Assembly: GCA_948434855.1 (NCBI GenBank)
Contig: CAOJFR010000030.1
Location: 1 to 13,384, forward strand
Length of the DNA stretch: 13,384 nucleotides
DNA from: an uncultured Clostridia bacterium
Lineage (GTDB): Bacteria; Bacillota; Clostridia; Christensenellales; UBA1242
Direction of reading: 5' to 3'
How positions within the stretch are numbered: the first letter of the stretch is position 1; each line of letters begins with the position of its first letter. Position numbers and translations under genes: made by a program. Below are positions 1 through 6,223 of this stretch, in pieces. The notes beneath the pieces were generated by a model. It did not search any database, was not told where the DNA came from, and saw nothing but the letters and a program-made list of their open reading frames with translations.

Positions 1-75
1 GTTTTATTAATTTCAAAACCAGTATAGAACCAGTAAATAATTTTTGTTATTTTGAAGAAACTAACCATATATCAT

Positions 76-80
76 GGAGG
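76..80 (+). promoter_or_regulatory. Ribosome binding site that sets the lipoprotein start
   Basis: GGAGG lies 4 nt before ATG 85. It selects this ATG over the in-frame TTG at 52 and places the Lys-rich start of the signal peptide at the N-terminus. Confidence 0.8.
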
Positions 81-84
81 TTTT

Positions 85-1677
85 ATGAAAGGAAAAATTA
101 AAAAAATTATTGTTACTTCTATTATTTCTGCCACAGCACTAACTGCAGTTGGATGTTCTGGCACAAATGGTAACAAACTCGCAAAAAATATTGACAAGAG
201 TATGTCTGACTTTGTTTCTAGCATCAACAACCTAGACTATGTTGAATCTGGAAAACCAGTAAATGACAAAATTGGAAAACTTGTTGAAACCAATGCAACT
301 GCTTATGCTGGCGAAACAAGAAATGTTATTAACGAAAATAATCAAATTAAATTTTTGAATGAAAATGTTTCTGAGGCTGAAATTGAAAACACAATCACTA
401 GCCCAAGTGAAAGACAAGGAGACTTTAAGCTTTATGTGCTTTCTGAGTCACCTTTTGTTACACTTACTAGCGATGACAACAATGCTTCGCTTTCATTTAA
501 TGTTCAATTTTCAACAAACAAAATTGAACAGACATCTTCTGAAATTGACAGCAAAATTAATAAGCTTATTTTGAAAAGATCAATTTTAATGATTTATGTT
601 AATGAAATTTATAGCGGCAATGTTAACCTTTCTGAAGAAAACAAAACTGCAATTAATGCATATGTTAATGTTATTAAAGAGAACACTTCATTTTTAAACG
701 GCAATCGTGGAATGGTTAAAAATCAATTAAAGCTTGCCAGCAACCTTGTAGAAAATCAATCTAATGGCAACCTTGTAAATTATTATATTATTAAGTCTGG
801 CGAAGCTCTTGAAAACAGAGCAAGCAAACTTGACTCTACAATTTCTGCTATTGACGCTATAACAAAAATTATTGAAGATAATTTAACAAACTCTTCACCA
901 TACTATAGCTCAAAACTTAGCGGAACTTATGACAAACTTCTCTCTAATGTTTCTAACAAAGAGCAAGACAAAACAAATCAAAATCCTATTCACACACAAA
1001 TTGCAGAATCAATTTCTAACTCATTAAAATTTATTTTGCCAGAAAAAACTGAGGATGAAAAAACCAAAACTAACAATCCAAATGAAGGCATTATGCTTTT
1101 GCCATCATTTGATATGAGTAATCCAATTCAAGATAAAAATGAGCCTATTATGTCAACATATCCAGCACACAGAAATGATAAGTTTTTAGACCACAACCCT
1201 GCTGATGATAAAAACATTAATAGCAATAATGGCATTTTTAATAACACCCAAAACAATACAAATAACAATAATACATCAAAAGATAAGGTTATTCAACCAA
1301 GAACAAATAACCTTAATAGAAAAACTACAAAAAGAAGACCTTATGCAAAAAAAGTGCAAAATAATCAAAATATTGGTGTAAATAGTGCCCAAAATCACTC
1401 AAATACAGAAAATTTTATGACTAGTGAGCAAAATATTAATTCTACTAGCAAGATGGAAAACGATGACAAAAATGACACTAATAAAAATATTTTTAATAGA
1501 AAGGTAATGAATCTTATGCAACACATTCCAAACACTGAGGAATCAAAAACTATTAGAGCAGAACGTAATCCTGAAAGAACTCAGAAAGAAGAATATACTA
1601 GTGCAAGCGTTAACTCTGAAGATTATGTTAGAGCAGAACACGTGCCATTTAAGTCTTCTAATGCAAAAAGAAGCTAA
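85..1677 (+). CDS. Predicted lipoprotein with Asn-rich C-terminal tail, function unknown
   Basis: 530-residue predicted surface lipoprotein. The start is ATG 85, preceded by GGAGG at 76-80 with a 4-nt gap; an in-frame TTG at 52 is rejected because no SD precedes it and it would place extra residues before the signal peptide. The N-terminus is a classic type II signal peptide: a Lys-rich n-region (KGKIKK), a hydrophobic stretch at about 8-20, and lipobox TAVGC with Cys24 as the likely lipidated residue. Residues about 30-320 look mostly helical and polar. Residues about 320-530 are low complexity, rich in Asn, Lys, Thr and Ser, with Asn runs near 376-397 and a basic patch (RKTTKRRPYAKK) near 412-423. 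The tail looks disordered and could contact the wall or a polyanion (inference). No known family is recognised. The gene stands alone, converges on the next gene, and ends in a shared terminator. Lipoprotein call fairly sure, function unknown. Confidence 0.85.
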   Translation: MKGKIKKIIVTSIISATALTAVGCSGTNGNKLAKNIDKSMSDFVSSINNLDYVESGKPVNDKIGKLVETNATAYAGETRNVINENNQIKFLNENVSEAEIENTITSPSERQGDFKLYVLSESPFVTLTSDDNNASLSFNVQFSTNKIEQTSSEIDSKINKLILKRSILMIYVNEIYSGNVNLSEENKTAINAYVNVIKENTSFLNGNRGMVKNQLKLASNLVENQSNGNLVNYYIIKSGEALENRASKLDSTISAIDAITKIIEDNLTNSSPYYSSKLSGTYDKLLSNVSNKEQDKTNQNPIHTQIAESISNSLKFILPEKTEDEKTKTNNPNEGIMLLPSFDMSNPIQDKNEPIMSTYPAHRNDKFLDHNPADDKNINSNNGIFNNTQNNTNNNNTSKDKVIQPRTNNLNRKTTKRRPYAKKVQNNQNIGVNSAQNHSNTENFMTSEQNINSTSKMENDDKNDTNKNIFNRKVMNLMQHIPNTEESKTIRAERNPERTQKEEYTSASVNSEDYVRAEHVPFKSSNAKRS

Positions 1678-1680
1678 TTA

Positions 1681-1709
1681 AAAAAGCAACTCAAAACGAG
1701 TTGCTTTTT
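1681..1709. terminator. Bidirectional Rho-independent terminator between convergent genes
   Basis: Perfect 12-bp inverted repeat (1681-1692 AAAAAGCAACTC and 1698-1709 GAGTTGCTTTTT) around a 5-nt loop. The A-run on one arm and T-run on the other give a U-tract whichever way it is read. It starts 3 nt after the lipoprotein stop codon (1675-1677), and its last two bases fall inside the TAA stop (1710-1708) of the minus-strand gene. Confidence 0.88.
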
Positions 1710-2808
1710 ATGTTAAATATAAAATATGACTAACACCTGCAAAACTTATTGTTAAGTATGTTCCCTTTAACGATGTTGTTACTTCATAGCCATTTCTTTC
1801 TGGAACATATTTTAATATTGTTCCGCCACCACCAACAGCGATTGTTAACTTATCTGAAAAGTTAATTAACTCATCAGGATAATTTGAATATCTAACAAAG
1901 ATTAACAAGTCTTCTTGTGTGATATAATCACCATAACTTAAATTTTCTAACCTCTTACTTTTTTCAACAAACATTCCTGTCATTTCTTTTCTTAAAATAT
2001 TAATTTTGATTGATGCTTGTTTTTCTTGATATTTGAAATATAGCATTGCCTCTTGTCCATCTGTGAACACAAGTTCATTGCCTGGTCTTTCAACATATCC
2101 CTGTGAATCATAAAAATAATCTTTGCTAAGCTTAATTCTTTCAACCCTGCCATCAGAGTATTCTGCCAAAATATAAATTCCAGTATAATCAAAACTTTCA
2201 TTTAAATAATAGCTTTGCTCTGTTTTTGAAAGAGATATTGATTTTAAAAATACAGGAGTTTTTCTTGTGAGCACAATGCTGAGCGTTATTGCAACTCCAA
2301 CAACAATTAATACTGATGCTGCAATGGCAAGCCTTTTAATTAGTTTTGAATGCTTGTGTTGAAGCTTAATCTTCTTTATATTTTTTATGTGTACAAGGTC
2401 ATATTCATCTAAATATTCACCAGTATAAGTGTAGTCAAAATCATCTATTGTGAGCGTGAGCTCTTGTTTTTTATCTTTGTTGTTTCCGCCAAAAATTGCT
2501 TTTAACTCATCATAGTCATGCTGTTGTTTTTCTTTGTCTTTATCATTTTCAAACTCATATTCATCACCTTCATTTTCATCAATAATTTCAATGTTAGATG
2601 ACTTTAAAATTCTTGAAATTTTGCTTTTTACTGAGCTATATTTATCGTCTTCATCTTCATAATCTTTATTTTCTTCAGGAGAAATTTCATTTAAAAGTTC
2701 TTCAGTTGAATCATTAACTTTTGTTTCTTGCTCTTTTGTTTTTTCAGATTCATTATTTTCTTTTTCAAGCTCTTCAACCTTTGGCACTGACTTCTTTTTG
2801 CCGAACAT
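1708..2808 (-). CDS. Single-pass membrane protein with acidic cytoplasmic region and Ig-like outer domains
   Basis: 366-residue predicted membrane protein. The start is ATG at 2808, with AGGAGG at 2815-2820 and a 6-nt gap; the longer in-frame reading up to 2892 is rejected because it runs through the promoter. Residues 1-150 are highly charged and mostly acidic (Glu/Asp-rich, probably disordered). A basic stretch (KHSKLIKR, 152-159) then precedes one membrane helix at about 160-181, so by the positive-inside rule the acidic part is cytoplasmic and the C-terminus outside. Residues about 186-272 resemble a bacterial Ig-like domain of the group-3 type, with a Y.LNESFDYTGIYILAEYSDG pattern. Residues about 274-366 look like a second, diverged copy (YSNYPDELI). 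Such domains usually serve adhesion or extracellular scaffolding. No enzyme motif is seen. Topology is well supported; domain family is moderate; role unknown. Confidence 0.85.
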   Translation of the reverse strand: MFGKKKSVPKVEELEKENNESEKTKEQETKVNDSTEELLNEISPEENKDYEDEDDKYSSVKSKISRILKSSNIEIIDENEGDEYEFENDKDKEKQQHDYDELKAIFGGNNKDKKQELTLTIDDFDYTYTGEYLDEYDLVHIKNIKKIKLQHKHSKLIKRLAIAASVLIVVGVAITLSIVLTRKTPVFLKSISLSKTEQSYYLNESFDYTGIYILAEYSDGRVERIKLSKDYFYDSQGYVERPGNELVFTDGQEAMLYFKYQEKQASIKINILRKEMTGMFVEKSKRLENLSYGDYITQEDLLIFVRYSNYPDELINFSDKLTIAVGGGGTILKYVPERNGYEVTTSLKGTYLTISFAGVSHILYLT

Positions 2809-2814
2809 AAAATT

Positions 2815-2820
2815 CCTCCT
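2815..2820 (-). promoter_or_regulatory. Ribosome binding site of the Ig-like membrane protein gene
   Basis: Perfect AGGAGG on the minus strand, 6 nt before ATG 2808. It decides the start against an upstream in-frame extension. Confidence 0.85.
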
Positions 2821-2843
2821 TTTAAGACTATAATACATTATTA

Positions 2844-2872
2844 TTATATCAAACACACAAATTTTGGTCAAA
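2844..2872 (-). promoter_or_regulatory. Sigma-A type promoter of the Ig-like membrane protein gene
   Basis: Minus strand: -35 TTGACC (2872-2867), 17-nt spacer, -10 TATAAT (2849-2844). The expected transcription start is near 2837, giving a leader of about 29 nt that contains the SD. Confidence 0.85.
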
Positions 2873-2914
2873 TAATAATAAACCTTTAGCAAAAAAATAA
2901 AAACCTAGTTGCTA

Positions 2915-2943
2915 TTTACAATCATCAATTTTTGTGTTATATT
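2915..2943 (+). promoter_or_regulatory. Promoter of the P-loop protein gene, placed for a leaderless transcript
   Basis: -35 TTTACA (2915-2920), 17-nt spacer, -10 TATATT (2938-2943). The -10 box ends only 6 nt before ATG 2950, so the expected transcription start falls at or within 1 nt of the A of the start codon. No SD exists between box and ATG. It is divergent from the promoter at 2844-2872. Confidence 0.7.
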
Positions 2944-2949
2944 TGTTTT

Positions 2950-3549
2950 ATGGAAAATGATTTAAACAGAATTATTGTTTTTATTGGTCCAACAATGGTT
3001 GGAAAAACCACTGTTTCAAAAAACCTAGCATTAAAACTTGGCGTTGAAAAATTTAGCACGGACTCACTTTGTGCCTATCACAGGTATTATAAAGGTCATG
3101 CTGAAGAAATTAATCTTTTTACTGAAATTAAAGAATGGGTATTAAAAAATAATATAAAAATTTTAGATATCGGCGGAAATACTATTGAACATTGCAATGA
3201 CGAGACCCTAAAATTTTTGGTTGACGCACTAACAATCAATGGAAATCCACCTGTATTTTATTTGCTTAGACCAACTAAAAGCTTTAGTTCTAGCTATAAA
3301 TTTTTGCAATCTGTTGCAATTAAAATTCACAACTATAACAACCATGTACTTCAAATTATTTCTGAAGGCTTGGCAAATAAGGTTTATCACAAACTTAACC
3401 CTAAGGTTATTTATACCCTAAATTCATTAAATCCCTCACTTGCCTTTTCAACAAAAGCATATTGCAAAAATTTAATCAAAATCTCTGAAACACTTGCAGA
3501 AGAAATTAAGCAAGACTATATACATATTTCTGAAAGAGGCGAAGAATAA
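2950..3549 (+). CDS. P-loop NTPase, shikimate-kinase-like fold, substrate unknown
   Basis: 199-residue soluble protein. A Walker A motif, GPTMVGKTT, sits at residues 13-21 directly after a hydrophobic strand (RIIVFI). It is followed by a helix and STDSL (about 36-40), resembling the D-x-D/TD region of shikimate and gluconate kinases, and by LDIGGN (about 78-83) at the place where shikimate kinase carries its GGG loop. A hydrophobic strand with an LRP turn (PVFYLLRP) comes later. Length fits a small-molecule kinase of the NMP-kinase fold, but the usual Arg-rich LID is not clear, so true shikimate kinase activity is doubtful. The start is ATG 2950: an in-frame TTG at 2932 lies upstream of the -10 box and would not be transcribed. 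No SD is present. The gene is monocistronic and ends at a bidirectional terminator. Confidence 0.8.
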   Translation: MENDLNRIIVFIGPTMVGKTTVSKNLALKLGVEKFSTDSLCAYHRYYKGHAEEINLFTEIKEWVLKNNIKILDIGGNTIEHCNDETLKFLVDALTINGNPPVFYLLRPTKSFSSSYKFLQSVAIKIHNYNNHVLQIISEGLANKVYHKLNPKVIYTLNSLNPSLAFSTKAYCKNLIKISETLAEEIKQDYIHISERGEE

Positions 3550-3553
3550 ACAC

Positions 3554-3587
3554 AAAAAAACAACTGCAGTTTTGCAGTTGTTTTTTT
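3554..3587. terminator. Bidirectional Rho-independent terminator between P-loop gene and topoisomerase operon
   Basis: Perfect 15-bp inverted repeat: 3554-3568 (A7 then CAACTGCA) and 3573-3587 (TGCAGTTG then T7), around the 4-nt loop GTTT. Seven Ts follow the GC-containing core in both directions. It lies 5 nt after the plus-strand stop (3547-3549) and 9 nt past the minus-strand stop (3598-3596). Confidence 0.92.
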
Positions 3588-3595
3588 GGTTTTGT

Positions 3596-6207
3596 TTATG
3601 TGTTATGTTTTATTTTTGCACTGATTAACTTTTTGCTTTCAACCGAAAGTGATTTGCCCTTGCCAGACTTAAGGTCTTCTTTTATAGAGCTTATGCTGAC
3701 ACAAGCATATTCTTCTTCTGATGTTTCAACCAAAACTTCATCATCTTCTTCAAATATACCAGAACACAAAATTTCACTTCCACTAGATGAATTGCCTTTA
3801 AGGTCAAACACCTTAACGCCCTTTCTGTATCTTGCACTAACATCTACTTCTGATGAGTTCATTTGTTTTGCATGGGCTGTGTTTGAAACAAGAACAATGT
3901 TTTGACCCTTTTGAACCTGATTTGCTGAAACAACTACGTCATCTGTTGCAAGAAGTATGCCTTTTACACCACCAGACACTCTTCCTTGCTCTGGAATATC
4001 TGACTTTTCAGCATTTAAGCCCATTCCATTTTTGGTTATAAACATTATTGAAGTATCAGGCTTGTCAATTTCAACGGCATTTTTGCTGCCTGATAAGCAG
4101 TTTTTGAAACATTATATTCTGAAATCTTTGTCTTTTTAATCATTCCCTGCTTTGTGAAGAACAAGAAATATCCCTCTGAATTTACAGTTGGATATTCATA
4201 TACCGCAACAGCAATTTCATTTGGCATAAATTCTTTTATAACCTTTGAAATTTCTATGCCCTTTTCTTTCCACTTACATACAGGAATTTTTGAAGAATCA
4301 CATTTATAAGCATTGCCTTTATTTGTTAGCACCAAAAGAGTTTTGCTTGTGGTGGTTTTTACATATGCTGTATGAACTTCATTGAGTTTTGACTTTTCTG
4401 TCCAAACCTTGCTTGAACTTGAATATGTTGAAAGCAACATTGACTTCATGTATGAATTTGCTGTGATTGCAACATATACATTTTGAACCATTTTTGCCTT
4501 TAAGGTTTCAAGGTCTTCAACCTTATATGCCTTTTCATTGCTAATTATTATTGTTCTTCTTGGATCTTTATACTTTTTCTTAATTTCAAGCATTTCAGTT
4601 TTAACAATGTCAAACTGAAGTCTCTTTGATCCTAAAATTTCTGTAAGCTTTTTGATTAACTCTTGAAGCTCTTTAAGCTCTTGCTCTAGTTTGTAAATTT
4701 CAAGCGAAGTGAGCCTTGCAAGACGCATATCTAGAATTGCTTGAGCTTGTCTATCTGATAGCTCAAATCTTTCCATAAGTCTTTTCTTTGCTTCTGATGT
4801 ATCTTCACTGGTTTTTATTATTTTTACAACTTCATCAATATTGCGAACAGCAACAATAAGACCCAGCAAAATATGCTCTCTTTCTTTTGCAATGTCTAAA
4901 TCATATTTTGTTCTTCTATAAACAACATCTCTTTGATAATCTATATAATATGCAATAATATCTAACAAGCCCATTTGCTGAGGCATTCCGTCTGCTATTG
5001 CAACCATGTTTATTCCATAAGAAACCTGCAAATCAGTTTCCTTAAACAGCACAGCCAAAACCTTTTTTACATCTGCATCCTTTTTTACTCTGACAACTGC
5101 TCTTGTTCCAAACCTATCACTTTCGTCCAAAATTTCAGTTATGCAAGAAAGGTCATATTTTTTATTGTCACGAACCTCTAAAATTCTTTGAAGCAGCCTA
5201 GACTTGTTAACCTGATATGGAAGCTCTGTTATTACAATGCTTTGTTTTTCTCCTGGTTTTCCTTCAATATGAACCTTTGCTCTTATTGTAATTTTTGCCT
5301 TGCCTGTTTCATAAGCCTGCCTAATTTCTTCGCCAGCAATAATGTAGCCGCCTGTTGGAAAGTCTGGACCTGGGATGATTTTCATCATCTCATCTAGCGT
5401 TATATCACGATTGTCTATCATTGCAATCGCACCTGTGATAACTTCACTTAAGTTGTGTGTTGGAATGTTTGTTGCCAAACCAATGGCAATTCCGTTTGCA
5501 CCATTAACCAAAAGGTTTGGAAATCTGCAAGGCAAAGTTACTGGTTCTTCCAAGGTATCATCAAAGTTTAGTGTCCAATCAACTGTGTTTTTTTCTAAAT
5601 CTTTTAAAATTTCCATTGCAAGTGGTGCCATTCTGGCTTCTGTGTAACGCATTGCGGCCGCACCATCGCCATCAACTGAACCATAGTTTCCATGACCATC
5701 AACTAAAACTTCTCTCATGTTAAAGTCTTGAGCCATACGAACCATGGCATCATAAACAGAAGTGTCACCATGTGGGTGAAACTTTCCAAGACATTCACCA
5801 ACAATTCTTGCACTTTTTTTATAATCTTTATCTGGAGTTATTCCAAGCTCTGAAAGTGTATATAAAATTCTTCTTTGAACAGGCTTTAAGCCATCTTCAA
5901 CCCTTGGAAGTGCCCTTTCTAAAATAACGTGCTCTGAATATGGAATCATTGACTCGCTCAACACTTCGTCAATATCTTTTTGAAGCACACTCTTTCCAAA
6001 GCCAGAGCCATCAATAATGGTTTGCTTTTCTTCCTCTTCTTCGTCTGTTATTTCAACTTCAATATCACCAGTTTCAATATCACTTTCAGTTTCATTGCCT
6101 TCAGCATCAACTTCTTCCAAATTTTCATTTACACTTTCATCCGCACTCTCTGCATCTGAATGCGAAGTTTGCTCATTTATTTCATCATATTTTTCTTCAT
6201 CACTCAT
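3596..6207 (-). CDS. gyrA/parC: Type IIA topoisomerase subunit A (GyrA/ParC family), single frameshift in the C-terminal domain
   Basis: Breakage-rejoining subunit that pairs with subunit B upstream to pass DNA through a double-strand break. Start ATG 6207 has AGGTGGAG at 6215-6222 and lies 16 nt after the B stop. Residues 1-66 form an unusual acidic extension. The catalytic winged helix has HPHGDTSVYD at 144-153 and active-site Tyr188 in AAAMRYTEAR; IPTHN is at 248-252; a coiled coil follows at about 430-545 and a beta-pinwheel C-terminal domain from about 550. No Q(R/K)RGGKG GyrA-box is visible; the equivalent stretch (about 594-610) reads YSSSSKVWTEKSKLNEV, and CKWKEKG at 644-650 resembles ParC. 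The frame breaks after codon 709 (4083-4081): it then reads into TAA at 4047-4045, while the coding sequence continues in the -1 frame (NAVEIDKPDTSIMFITKNG...) to 3596. One added A at the A5 run restores 870 residues, a normal length. Family certain; gyrase versus topoisomerase IV open. Confidence 0.9.
4080..4084 (-). other. Frameshift site: A5 run in the topoisomerase subunit A gene
   Basis: On the minus strand the gene reads GCA GCA AAA ATG CC, with five As where six are needed for GCA GCA AAA AAT GCC. Codons downstream of the run in the -1 frame clearly encode the missing part of the pinwheel domain (161 residues to the stop). A small potential hairpin (CTGCTTATCAGGCAG, 4100-4086) lies one base upstream of the run. 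Candidates are an assembly or sequencing indel in a homopolymer, a true mutation, or -1 slippage by ribosome or polymerase on AAAAA. No strong SD-like stimulator or downstream stem is seen, so error or mutation is more likely than programmed recoding. Confidence 0.85.
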
Positions 6208-6214
6208 AATTTTT

Positions 6215-6222
6215 CTCCACCT
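6215..6222 (-). promoter_or_regulatory. Ribosome binding site of topoisomerase subunit A
   Basis: AGGTGGAG on the minus strand, 7 nt before ATG 6207. It begins 2 nt after the subunit B stop codon (6226-6224), so the two genes are tightly linked and probably translated from one mRNA. Confidence 0.8.
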
Positions 6223-6223
6223 A

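Noticed and set aside
17..35. Direct repeat AACCAGTA (17-24 and 28-35) upstream of the lipoprotein
   Set aside because: Only 8 bp, two copies, with no clear promoter around it; too short to call an operator.
3596..4045. A separate 149-residue gene starting at ATG 4045
   Set aside because: It has no SD of its own, and homology to the GyrA/ParC pinwheel continues upstream of that ATG through the A5 run, so it is the frameshifted 3' part of the A subunit. A split protein by ATAATG re-initiation is possible but less likely.
3600..4139. Open frames on the plus strand opposite the topoisomerase A C-terminal region
   Set aside because: They overlap clear minus-strand coding sequence, have no SD and give Ser/Leu/Phe-rich translations typical of antisense shadows.
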